Origin: DBFJGL01 sp048394785
GTDB lineage: Bacteria > Bacillota > Clostridia > Christensenellales > CAG-917
Direction of reading: 5' to 3'
Assembly: GCA_048394785.1 (NCBI GenBank)
Contig: DBFJGL010000004.1
Coordinates: 1-18,859, forward strand
Length of the DNA: 18,859 nt
Shown: piece by piece, positions 6,083-14,146 of the stretch
Layout: every line of letters begins with the position of its first letter
Numbering within the stretch: the stretch's first letter is position 1
Notes under the pieces: generated by a model
Databases searched by the model: none
Told to the model about the DNA's origin: nothing
The model's input: only the letters and a program-made list of their open reading frames with translations
Position numbers and translations under genes: made by a program

Positions 6083-8383
6083 ATGCGAAAAGAAATGACA
6101 GGGAAATTTTATTCTCGTCCGTTTACTGCGTTTACGGGCAGAACCGTTACAATCAGAACCGTCGCCGTGTACGTCGCGGCGTTTGCCGCAATGGTGCTTG
6201 CGGCGTCGGTGGACAAGCTCGGACTTGCGCTTTGCATAGGTCTGTTTTCGGGATTTGCCTATGCGCGAATGAATTTGCTTGCGCTTGCTCCTATGCTCAT
6301 AGTCGCGTGCATAATATTTTCTCCCGATTGGTGGACGCTTTTATACACTGTTACGCCCGTCGTGCTTTTCATTGTTTTGTACGGCGTGTTTTTCAAACTG
6401 AAAAAGAACGTCGAGGTATATTTCGTCGCTCTCACCGCGCTTTTGTCTATGGTGCCGTATGCGGTTGTCAGCGCGCTGCGCATGGGAGCGGTTGCCGAAA
6501 TCGCGGTATTTCTCGTAGTGGGACTTGTTTTTTCCTTTTGTTCCGCAATCGTAGCATACGCAGTTATATTCAGAAAGATAAGCGCGCGCTTCACTTTGGA
6601 AGAACAGATTTGCGCGGGCATAATGCTTGCGGTGGCGGCATACGCGACGGCAGGCGCGGGCGGAGACGGATTTTATATGTATTTCATAGCCGCGGGGTTT
6701 CTCGTACTGCTTTCGTCCGATTGTTTCGCTCCGTCCGCAACGCTTATGTGCGCGGTGCTGTTGGGCGCAGGCGCGGCACTCGGGTTCGACAGTCTTACTT
6801 TGCTCGGCGCCGCCGCAGTATGGGGAGGGCTGGCGGTTGCGCTTTCTCCTTTTACGAGGTTTGCGTCCGCGTGCGGAATTATAGCCGCCGAAGCGGTAAT
6901 GTGGCTTACGGGCGCGCACGTCGCGGCGGGTTGGCAAAGTCTTATACTGCTTATCGGCGGCTGCGTCATATATCTTTGCGTACCTGCGCGCGGCAGGGAG
7001 ATTTTCAAGCGGGTGTCGCTCAGAAAGAATAAAAATGCCGTAAATTCCATCGTCAACCGCAACCGCGGCGAGCTGGCGGGCAAACTCTATGCCGTAAGCG
7101 ACGTGTTCTACGATATGTCCAAAGACCTGGATACGGCGGCGGACGTCGAGGGTACGTTCACTCCGCAGCGGCTCGCGAGAGAGGTCGCGAAAAATTATTG
7201 CGGAAAGTGCGCGGACAGAGAAAGCTGTTTCGCCCAGCTCGGAGGCGACACGTCGTCGGTGATTGAGGGTATGGCGTCCGCCGCGCTCAACCGAGGCAAA
7301 GTCACCATTCTCGATATGCCGCCTTTTATTACGGGCAGATGTTCCAAACTGCATAATTTGGCGTCCGTTATGAACGGAGCCGCCGAGTCGTACGCAAAAC
7401 GCAAGAAGGAAGCGCAGGAGTTGAATTTGTGCAAACGTATGATGTCGGAGCAGTTTGCGGGAGTATCGCTGGTGATGGATTCGATGGCGCGGGAGTGTGC
7501 CGAACAGGTCAGTTTTTCCGAAGATATAAACGAAATCATTTCAACGGAGCTCCTTAAACACAACATTGTCGCAAGCGAAGTGGTTGTTTTGGGCGAAGGC
7601 ACGGGGGTAAAGGCGGCGGTTACCGTGCGCGAGTGCGATTCCGATAAAGCCGTGCTCGCCAAAATCGTGTCCGCAAAACTCAAAACTCCGCTTGTCGTGC
7701 AGGACGTGCGCAAAAGAGGGGAAATGCGCGTGGTTCATCTTGAAAGCGCTCCCGTATTCGAGATTGCGTACGGCGTGGCGGAGCGGAAGAAGGAGAACGA
7801 AGAAGTGTCGGGCGACAGCAGAAGCATTCTTTGTCCGTCTTCGTCAAGAAGACTGTTTGCAATATCCGACGGAATGGGCAACGGCGACGCGGCGGCGGAA
7901 GCGAGCAGGCAGGCAATCAGAATGGTGGAAAACTTTTACAGGGCGGGCATAGACAACGGCATTATACTCTCGCTTGCGAACAAGCTGTTGAAACTCAGGG
8001 ATACCGAGTGTTTTTCATCCCTCGACATCTCTGTAATCGACACGTCGAGCGGAAGTATGGATATAATCAAGATGGGGGCGGCGGACAGTTTTATCGTTCG
8101 GCGCGACAGCATTGAAACCGTTTCGTCGTGCACGCCGCCGGCAGGGATTTTGGACGGAGTCAATCCCGTTACCAACCGCGTGCAGTTGTACGACGGCGAT
8201 ATAGTGTTGATGATGAGCGACGGCGTTTACGATGCGCTTGACGTTCTCGGCGTAAGCGAAGTCGTCGACGAGCAGGGCGCGGTAAATCCGCAGAAACTTG
8301 CCGACGCGCTTTTGGCACGCGCGCTCGATAAGGGGGCAAGCGACGACTGCACCGTGCTTGCGCTGAGGATATTCTGCTTGTAA
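6083..8383 (+). CDS. spoIIE: Stage II sporulation protein E (PP2C-type phosphatase)
   Basis: The 766-aa protein has the SpoIIE layout: a long hydrophobic N-terminal part (about residues 28-310, many membrane segments), a central cytoplasmic part with a Cys cluster (CGKCADRESC, near 372-381), and a C-terminal PP2C domain from about residue 555. The phosphatase metal motifs are intact: D596 in ISDGMGNG, D713 in MMSDGVYD, and SDDCTVLAL (753-761). In B. subtilis (about 827 aa) SpoIIE sits at the polar septum and dephosphorylates SpoIIAA-P, which leads to sigma-F activation in the forespore; the same role is inferred here. The predicted start lacks a Shine-Dalgarno; TATTAT lies 6 nt before the ATG, but no -35 is seen. 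A start a few codons further in (M5) is possible. It is first in a six-gene block. Confidence 0.95.
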   Translation: MRKEMTGKFYSRPFTAFTGRTVTIRTVAVYVAAFAAMVLAASVDKLGLALCIGLFSGFAYARMNLLALAPMLIVACIIFSPDWWTLLYTVTPVVLFIVLYGVFFKLKKNVEVYFVALTALLSMVPYAVVSALRMGAVAEIAVFLVVGLVFSFCSAIVAYAVIFRKISARFTLEEQICAGIMLAVAAYATAGAGGDGFYMYFIAAGFLVLLSSDCFAPSATLMCAVLLGAGAALGFDSLTLLGAAAVWGGLAVALSPFTRFASACGIIAAEAVMWLTGAHVAAGWQSLILLIGGCVIYLCVPARGREIFKRVSLRKNKNAVNSIVNRNRGELAGKLYAVSDVFYDMSKDLDTAADVEGTFTPQRLAREVAKNYCGKCADRESCFAQLGGDTSSVIEGMASAALNRGKVTILDMPPFITGRCSKLHNLASVMNGAAESYAKRKKEAQELNLCKRMMSEQFAGVSLVMDSMARECAEQVSFSEDINEIISTELLKHNIVASEVVVLGEGTGVKAAVTVRECDSDKAVLAKIVSAKLKTPLVVQDVRKRGEMRVVHLESAPVFEIAYGVAERKKENEEVSGDSRSILCPSSSRRLFAISDGMGNGDAAAEASRQAIRMVENFYRAGIDNGIILSLANKLLKLRDTECFSSLDISVIDTSSGSMDIIKMGAADSFIVRRDSIETVSSCTPPAGILDGVNPVTNRVQLYDGDIVLMMSDGVYDALDVLGVSEVVDEQGAVNPQKLADALLARALDKGASDDCTVLALRIFCL

Positions 8384-8406
8384 ATCGTCGCGCGATAAGT
8401 TATAAT
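8378..8406 (+). promoter_or_regulatory. Sigma-A-type promoter at spoIIE end, driving tilS
   Basis: TTGTAA (8378-8383, containing the spoIIE stop codon) and a perfect TATAAT (8401-8406) are 17 bp apart. The expected transcription start falls at about 8412-8414, on the tilS start codon. This would let tilS and the housekeeping genes after it be expressed without sporulation. Confidence 0.7.
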
Positions 8407-8412
8407 AATTAT

Positions 8413-9732
8413 GTGAATTATACCATCAATGCGCATACCGAAGGTCTTGAAGGCAAGAGGATTGCCGTTGCGTTCAGCGGCGGCAGGGATTCGGTATGCC
8501 TTTTGCATTTTTTGAAAGAACGCGGAGAAGACGTTTTTGCGGTAAACGTAGAGCACGGAATAAGGGGAGAAAACAGTCTGTCGGACACTCGGTTTGCCCG
8601 CGAATTCTGCAAAGAGCGCGGAATACCCTTTCAAAGTCACTCGGTAAACGCTCTGGAATACGCCAAAGAAAACGGACTCACAATCGAACAGGCGGCGCGC
8701 GAATTGAGATATTCCGTTTTCAAAAAACTGCTCGATGACGGCGAGTGCGACGTCGTTGCGCTTGCGCACCATCTCGGCGACCAGTCCGAAACCGTGCTTA
8801 TGCGCATATTGCGCGGCACGGGAATAAAGGGGCTTAGGGGAATGAGCGCGTCAAACGGAGGATTTTGCCGCCCGCTGCTGGGTACGCCGAGAGAGGAGAT
8901 AGACAATTACGTCCGCGAACACAACCTGCCTTACGTCGAGGACGAAACCAATAGCGATTGCAGATATACGAGGAATTATCTTCGCAAACTCATTGCGCAA
9001 ATAAAACTGCGTTATCCCGCGTTTGACGAGAGTATGGCGCGGCTTGCCCGCAATGCCGCGGAAGCGGACGATTTCATAGAAAAACATACGCCCCGTCCCT
9101 TGCTCTCGGACGGAGAGGCGGCGGCAAAAATATCCGATTTTTCGGAAACGGTCACCGCAAAAAAGCTTATTTCGGCGTGTTGCGCCGCGCTCGGAGCGTA
9201 TCAGGATATAGAGGAGCGTCATTACGCGCTTGTTTTCGGACTTGCGCGTTGCGAAAACGGGAGCAGGATAGAGCTTCCGCACTCGATATGCGCGCACAAG
9301 GACGGCGATTATATCGTGTTCGGGTTGGCAAACGGTTGTCAGCCGCTGGATTTGCCGTTTGACAAAGACGGAATGAATATGCGGGGAGGTTACGCGGTCG
9401 AACGGGTATCGTGCGACAGCGTATTCAGTTGTGACGGATTGTATATCGATTGCGATAAACTGCCCGACGGGTGCAGATTGCGAACTCGGAAAGCGGGCGA
9501 TTTTATAGAGAAATTCGGCGGCGGAACAAAGAGCCTCGGCGATTTTTTGACGGATAAAAAAATTCCGTTAAGACAGCGCGATTCTCTGTTGCTGATTGCC
9601 TGCGGCAGCGAAGTTTATGCAATTTGCGGCGTAGAAATATCTAAAAAGGCGGCGGTGGACGAAAACTCCGTCAACATAATGAGAATATATAAAGAAAGCT
9701 TAGAGCGGTGCTCGCAATCGCCGCCCGAATAA
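8413..9732 (+). CDS. tilS: tRNA(Ile)-lysidine synthase
   Basis: The 439-aa protein is a complete TilS. The N-terminal PP-loop SGGRDS (residues 22-27) binds ATP, and the catalytic core continues through ALAHHLGDQSETVLMRILRGTGIKGLRGM and RPLLGTPREEI. The C-terminal TilS domain (about residues 350-425) includes RTRKAGDFIEKFGGG and SLGDFLTDKKIP. The enzyme converts C34 of the tRNA-Ile CAU anticodon to lysidine so that it reads AUA. The GTG start overlaps an out-of-frame ATG (ATGTGA) and lacks a Shine-Dalgarno; only about 16 residues precede the core, so little room is left for a later start. The upstream promoter suggests a leaderless mRNA. It lies 29 bp after spoIIE and is followed by hpt, as in other Bacillota. 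Confidence 0.95.
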   Translation: MNYTINAHTEGLEGKRIAVAFSGGRDSVCLLHFLKERGEDVFAVNVEHGIRGENSLSDTRFAREFCKERGIPFQSHSVNALEYAKENGLTIEQAARELRYSVFKKLLDDGECDVVALAHHLGDQSETVLMRILRGTGIKGLRGMSASNGGFCRPLLGTPREEIDNYVREHNLPYVEDETNSDCRYTRNYLRKLIAQIKLRYPAFDESMARLARNAAEADDFIEKHTPRPLLSDGEAAAKISDFSETVTAKKLISACCAALGAYQDIEERHYALVFGLARCENGSRIELPHSICAHKDGDYIVFGLANGCQPLDLPFDKDGMNMRGGYAVERVSCDSVFSCDGLYIDCDKLPDGCRLRTRKAGDFIEKFGGGTKSLGDFLTDKKIPLRQRDSLLLIACGSEVYAICGVEISKKAAVDENSVNIMRIYKESLERCSQSPPE

Positions 9733-9843
9733 GTCTGAGCTTTTTCCCTCCGCGCCGTTGCAATGAGCGGCGGCAGCACGCAAACATAAACCTGATAACA
9801 CAGAAATAAATAAACGCAAAGAAAAAATATCGGAGATACTACT

Positions 9844-10386
9844 ATGTACGGCAAAGAAATCGAAAGAGTGCTCGTGAGCAAAGAAGAAATCGCAAAGAGA
9901 ATAAAAGAACTCGGCGCGCAGATTAACAAAGATTACGAAGGCAAAACGCTTACGCTCGTGTGTATATTGCGCGGCGGAACGATTTTCTTCGCAGACCTTT
10001 TCCGTGAACTTACCATTGACGCAGAGGTGGATTTCATTGCGGTTTCGAGTTACGGAGCAGGGGCAACGTCCTCGGGCGAAGTAAAACTCATAAAAGACTT
10101 GTCCGCGCCCGTAAAAGGCAAGCATCTTCTCATTGTCGAGGACATCATAGACACGGGCACGACGCTCGTTTATCTGAAAAAGCTTTTGGAGGCAAGGGAG
10201 CCCGAATCCGTCAAACTCTGTTCGCTGCTCGATAAACCGTCCAGAAGAAAGGTTGAGCTCAAAGGCGACTACGTAGGCTTTGAAATACCCAATGAATACG
10301 TTGTCGGTTTCGGACTCGATTACAACGAGAAGCTGCGCAACCTGCCCGAGGTATGCGTGCTTGCTCCCGAGGTGTATGCAAAATAG
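9844..10386 (+). CDS. hpt: Hypoxanthine phosphoribosyltransferase
   Basis: The 180-aa protein has the usual length of bacterial Hpt. The PRPP-binding motif VEDIIDTGTT (residues 98-107) is intact, with the E99-D100 pair and D103. The active-site loop region SSYGAGATSSGEVKL and the purine-contact end of the fold (VGFEIPNEYVVGFGLDYNEKLRNLP) are present. It salvages hypoxanthine (and usually guanine) with PRPP to the nucleotide. GGAGA lies about 8 nt before the ATG. The 111-bp gap after tilS contains no terminator that I can see. In many Bacillota ftsH follows hpt; here a CCA-adding enzyme overlaps its end instead. Confidence 0.95.
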   Translation: MYGKEIERVLVSKEEIAKRIKELGAQINKDYEGKTLTLVCILRGGTIFFADLFRELTIDAEVDFIAVSSYGAGATSSGEVKLIKDLSAPVKGKHLLIVEDIIDTGTTLVYLKKLLEAREPESVKLCSLLDKPSRRKVELKGDYVGFEIPNEYVVGFGLDYNEKLRNLPEVCVLAPEVYAK

Positions 10387-11725
10387 CAAAGACAAATTAA
10401 AAGAACTCGCAAGGCTCGTTTCCCCGTATGCGCGGCTGTACGCCGTCGGCAGTTTTGTGCGCGACAAACTTATGGGAAGAAGCGGCGGCGACATCGATAT
10501 TTGCTCAAAACTCGGTGTTGACGAGCTCAAATTCGCGCTTAAAGGTAGCGAATTTGAGATTTGCGACGTAAACCTGCGAGTCGGGACGGTCATTGTAAAA
10601 GCCCCCGATTTCAAGGCGGAATACACCGCGTTCAGAAAGGACAGTTATCCCGATTGCGGCGCGCATCTGCCCGACAGCGTGCAGTTCACCGACGATATGA
10701 AAGAGGATTGTCTGCGCCGCGACTTCAAGATGAACGCGATTTATTTCGACGTGCTTGCGGAGGAATACGTCGATATTTTGGGCGGAATAACCGACATAAA
10801 AAACAAGGTCATATCCGCTACGCGCAACCCGTACGACGTGTTCAAAGAGGACGGACTGCGACTGCTCAGATTGGTGAGATTTGCGGCTGTTACCGGGTTT
10901 GAAGTCGAGAAAAGCACGCTCGAAGCGGCGCGTGACAACGCGTTCAGAATACGCGACATCGCCCCCGAACGAATTTTAACGGAGCTGAACGCAATATTCG
11001 CGGCGGACGTCGAAAATCCGTATGCGGAGTGCAAGACGGCGCACGTCAGAGGGCTGAGAGTCCTCGACGGCATAGGTCTTGTAGACGAACTGCTTCCCGA
11101 GCTTGCCGCGCTGAAAGGGTTGGAGCAGAACAAAAAGTATCACATATACGACGCATACGGACATTCTGCGGCTGCGTTTGCGGCGTCCGCGCCCGAAGTG
11201 CGATGGGCGGCTCTGCTTCACGACGTAGGGAAAGCTGAGGCTGTAAGACAGGACGGCAATATGTATCGACACGCCGAGCTCGGCGCGGAGATTGCGGAAC
11301 GAAGGCTTTCGGCTTTGAAATTTCCGAAAAAGGAAGAGGAGAAGATTGTTCGGCTCATTCGTTATCATATGGTCGACTTGGACGGCAATATGTCGGAAAA
11401 CAAGCTGAAAAAGTTTATAATCGAGCACAGAGAAATAATCGAGGATTTGGCATTGTTGAAGGACGCCGACGCGGAGGGGACTACGGGCAGAGCGCCCGAC
11501 GGCAACCGATTGCGCGATGTATTTCGCAAAATGGTAGAGCAAGGCGTGCCGATGTCCGTTGCGGAACTTAAAATAGACGGCAACGACCTCATAAAATTGG
11601 GAGTTCCCGCCGCGATGAGAGGCAAATTGATGAAAGAACTGCTTATCGATACGGCACTGAACCCTTCGCTCGACAGCAAAGAAAAGGCGGAGAATTATAT
11701 AAGGAGAAAAACCGATGGGAAATGA
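10376..11725 (+). CDS. cca: CCA tRNA nucleotidyltransferase with HD domain
   Basis: This is a 449-aa polymerase-beta-superfamily enzyme. The nucleotidyltransferase head has VGSFVRDKLMG and the metal-binding GGDIDI (D39, D41), then LRRDFKMNAIYFD (R114-R115-D116) and the neck signature EDGLRLLRLVRFAA. An HD domain follows (WAALLHDVGKAE, H282-D283). It adds or repairs the 3' CCA of tRNAs. The frame is open further upstream, but I chose ATG 10376: it has GAGGT just upstream, it starts the conserved N-terminus, and an upstream start would overlap hpt deeply. It overlaps hpt by 11 bp and rmuC by 11 bp, which suggests translational coupling. Both tRNA genes in this window already encode CCA, so repair may be its main task on them. 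A role as a poly(A) polymerase-like enzyme cannot be fully excluded. Confidence 0.9.
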   Translation: MQNSKDKLKELARLVSPYARLYAVGSFVRDKLMGRSGGDIDICSKLGVDELKFALKGSEFEICDVNLRVGTVIVKAPDFKAEYTAFRKDSYPDCGAHLPDSVQFTDDMKEDCLRRDFKMNAIYFDVLAEEYVDILGGITDIKNKVISATRNPYDVFKEDGLRLLRLVRFAAVTGFEVEKSTLEAARDNAFRIRDIAPERILTELNAIFAADVENPYAECKTAHVRGLRVLDGIGLVDELLPELAALKGLEQNKKYHIYDAYGHSAAAFAASAPEVRWAALLHDVGKAEAVRQDGNMYRHAELGAEIAERRLSALKFPKKEEEKIVRLIRYHMVDLDGNMSENKLKKFIIEHREIIEDLALLKDADAEGTTGRAPDGNRLRDVFRKMVEQGVPMSVAELKIDGNDLIKLGVPAAMRGKLMKELLIDTALNPSLDSKEKAENYIRRKTDGK

Positions 11726-13157
11726 AATGACCGCATTATACATATTGACGGGACTGATAGCGGTTCTGTCGCTGATTAACGTCGCGCTTATTGTGATGCT
11801 CGTCAAAAAATCGGGAAAGGGAGCGTCCGACATAAACGCCGACCGACGCGCGGCTGATTTGGAGAGGGATATAGCCGCCGTCGTGCGCGCCGAAAACGCT
11901 ATGCTTGCAGGCACAATAAACGCGTATAACGAGAAGATGAACGACTTAAACCGCAGTCTTAACAGATTTACCGACGCTGTCGGCGAAAGCTTTGAACGTC
12001 TGCGCGACGGCACGGGCGCAAATCTCATCGAGATAAAGAACGATAACGCCGCTCAGCTCGAACGGACGCGCAGGACGCTCGAGGAGAGGTTGGAAGACGT
12101 GCGCAAAAGCGTTGCCGACGTCAAGACGGACAACGCCGCTCAGCTCGAACGCATAAGAAAGGATAACGCGGAACAGTTGGAAAAAATGCGCGAAACCGTG
12201 GACGAAAAACTAAGCAGTACTCTCGAAAAACGATTTGACAATTCCTTCAAACTCGTGGGCGAGCGGTTGGAAGCCATAAACAAGAGTTTCGCGGAACTTC
12301 AAAATCTGCAAAGCGGCGTAAACGATTTGAACAGAATTTTCAAAAACGTCAAGACGCGCGGCACTTGGGGCGAAATCGCATTGGAAAGTTTGCTTTCGCA
12401 GGTTCTCAACGAGGAACAGTACGAGAAGCAATGCAACGTAACGGGCAGAGGAAGCGAGCTTGTGGATTTTGCAATCAAACTGCCCGGTAAGGGCGACGGC
12501 GTCGTTATGCTGCCCGTTGACGCCAAATTCCCCGTCGAAGACTATCAACGGCTTATAGAGGCGTCTGACAATGCCGACGCAGAGGGAGTGGAGAGAGCGG
12601 GAAAAGCGTTGGAGCAAAGCGTCAAAAAGTTTGCTCAGTCCATACGCGACAAATATATCGCGCCGCCCAAGACGACTGATTTTGCTATTATGTATCTGCC
12701 CGTCGAGGGTTTGTACGCAGAGGTGGTAAAGAGGATAGGACTGCTTGAAAATCTGCAAAATCAATATCGCGTTGTCGTTTGCGGTCCTACGACGCTTGCG
12801 GCACTGCTCAACAGTCTGCAAATGGGGTTCAAGAGCGTGGCAATAGAAAAGCGCAGTACGGAGATAAGCAAGCTTCTCACGGCGTTTGCGGGCGATTTCG
12901 ATAAGTTCTGCACGCTTTTGCAAAGGACGGGCAAAAAGCTGGAAGGCGTGCAGTCGAGCATAGCGCAGGCGGACAAACGTACCGAACTCATCAGAAAGAA
13001 ACTGAATAAGGTTCAGAAGTACGCAGGCGAAATGACCGCGGAAGAAAAGCGCGCGCTGCTCGCTTCGGACGAAGACGACTTTGTCGAGTTTAACGACTCC
13101 GACGGCGGCGATGACGGCGATGCGGACGGCAGAATGGGATTTTTCGACGAGGACTGA
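11715..13157 (+). CDS. rmuC: RmuC family DNA recombination protein
   Basis: The 480-aa protein has an N-terminal membrane anchor (residues 7-30, LYILTGLIAVLSLINVALIVML), a long charged coiled coil (about 40-200) with repeated NAAQLER and DNAEQLEK segments, and the RmuC domain (about 205-430). Domain hallmarks are NVKTRGTWGEIALESLL, LPVDAKFPVEDYQRL, FAIMYLPVEGLYAEV and VVCGPTTLAALLNSLQMGF. The tail is very acidic (DEDDFVEFNDSDGGDDGDADG). RmuC proteins are linked genetically to limiting DNA inversions and rearrangements; the mechanism is unsettled. AAGGAG lies 8 nt before the ATG. A 20-bp direct repeat within the coiled-coil coding region (around 12045 and 12131) reflects the heptad-type protein repeat. 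Confidence 0.92.
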   Translation: MGNEMTALYILTGLIAVLSLINVALIVMLVKKSGKGASDINADRRAADLERDIAAVVRAENAMLAGTINAYNEKMNDLNRSLNRFTDAVGESFERLRDGTGANLIEIKNDNAAQLERTRRTLEERLEDVRKSVADVKTDNAAQLERIRKDNAEQLEKMRETVDEKLSSTLEKRFDNSFKLVGERLEAINKSFAELQNLQSGVNDLNRIFKNVKTRGTWGEIALESLLSQVLNEEQYEKQCNVTGRGSELVDFAIKLPGKGDGVVMLPVDAKFPVEDYQRLIEASDNADAEGVERAGKALEQSVKKFAQSIRDKYIAPPKTTDFAIMYLPVEGLYAEVVKRIGLLENLQNQYRVVVCGPTTLAALLNSLQMGFKSVAIEKRSTEISKLLTAFAGDFDKFCTLLQRTGKKLEGVQSSIAQADKRTELIRKKLNKVQKYAGEMTAEEKRALLASDEDDFVEFNDSDGGDDGDADGRMGFFDED

Positions 13158-13159
13158 CA

Positions 13160-13987
13160 ATGATTGTTTCAGGTATGACCGACAGTAAAAGATTAAAGGC
13201 GGATTTGCACTTGCACACGCTTTCGTCGGACGGGAAAAACACGCCGACGGAAACGCTTGAAAGAGTGCGCCGTCAGGGGTGCGGACTTGCCGCAATAACC
13301 GACCACGATACCGTGGACGGCGTTGACGAGGCACTATGTTCCGCGCAGAAACTCGGAATGATTTGCGTGTCGGGCATAGAGCTGTCGGCTTATCAGAACG
13401 GCGAAATTCATATTTTAGGATATTGTTTTGACTATAAAAACCCCGAGTTTATTAAAAACCTTGCAAACGTCAAGGGTATGCGCCGCTGCCGCAATCTTAA
13501 ACTCAAACAAAAATTAGAGGAGTTAGGCATATTTCTCGACATCGATTTCGAAGCGGAAAATTTGGGCAGAAAACAGATTGCGGAGGCTATGGTCAGACAG
13601 AGCGTTTCCGCGAGCGTGTCGGACGCGTTCGAGCGTTATCTCGGAAAGGATAAGAAAGCTTACGTCGCCGCCGAAAGACTTTCGCCCGTTCAGGCGGTCG
13701 CTATGATAAAACGCTTCGGGGGTGCGGCGTCGCTTGCTCACCCGAAAGCCGTTATGCAGAGCGGTCAGCTTGTGCCGCTGCTCAAAGAGTTGAAGGAAGC
13801 CGGACTTGACGGAATGGAAGTCTATTATCCAAATCACGGCGACAGGGACATTTTGCGGCTGAAACAGCTGTGCGGCGAATACGGACTCATTGCGACGGGC
13901 GGAAGCGACTATCACGGAGAGGACGAAAGAAAGATAAACTACGTTGCCGAAGAAAACGTGCTCAGGCGTTTCGGAATTTTGCTTTGA
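13160..13987 (+). CDS. PHP-domain phosphoesterase (YciV / RNase AM-like)
   Basis: The 275-aa protein has the PHP metal-binding residues in order: H17 and H19 in DLHLHTLSSDG, D48-H49-D50 in AITDHDTVDG, E74 in SGIELSAY, a His in EIHILGY, SLAHPKA, and the C-terminal GSDYHGE. The organisation is that of the small stand-alone PHP proteins related to YciV/TrpH, which act as 3',5'-nucleoside bisphosphate phosphatases or 5'-3' RNA exonucleases. It is not a PolC or HisJ type. GAGGA lies 6 nt before the ATG, which is 2 bp past the rmuC stop; a start at M6 has a worse ribosome binding site. It is the last gene of the operon and is followed by a terminator. Confidence 0.9.
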   Translation: MIVSGMTDSKRLKADLHLHTLSSDGKNTPTETLERVRRQGCGLAAITDHDTVDGVDEALCSAQKLGMICVSGIELSAYQNGEIHILGYCFDYKNPEFIKNLANVKGMRRCRNLKLKQKLEELGIFLDIDFEAENLGRKQIAEAMVRQSVSASVSDAFERYLGKDKKAYVAAERLSPVQAVAMIKRFGGAASLAHPKAVMQSGQLVPLLKELKEAGLDGMEVYYPNHGDRDILRLKQLCGEYGLIATGGSDYHGEDERKINYVAEENVLRRFGILL

Positions 13988-14020
13988 GAAATCATTTTGA
14001 TAAATCATATTAAAACTATT

Positions 14021-14046
14021 AAAAAGCCCCTTGCAAGGGGCTTTGT
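14021..14046. terminator. Bidirectional intrinsic terminator
   Basis: A perfect 22-bp palindrome (arms AAAGCCCCTTG and CAAGGGGCTTT, 14023-14044) is followed by TTTG on the plus strand and by a five-T run on the minus strand. It ends the spoIIE-to-PHP operon and, with better T tracts in that direction, can also end the convergent phosphohexomutase gene. Confidence 0.9.
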
Positions 14047-14146
14047 TATAAGTTGCTTACAGTAAATATTATATAAATATCTCGGCTATAAGCTGTTTTT
14101 TACTTTATGTTTTGCATTTATACGCCGGATTTATTTGAACCGATTG

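Noticed and set aside
6341..7354. 337-codon minus-strand frame
   Set aside because: Antisense to spoIIE, with an Arg/His-rich translation typical of a shadow frame in GC-biased coding sequence.
10280..10375. N-terminal extension of the CCA enzyme by 32 codons
   Set aside because: It would lie wholly inside hpt in another frame, has no family similarity, and the ATG at 10376 has a GAGGT site.
10976..13334. Long minus-strand frames under cca, rmuC and the PHP gene
   Set aside because: The plus-strand genes have clear family motifs and ribosome binding sites; the antisense frames have neither.
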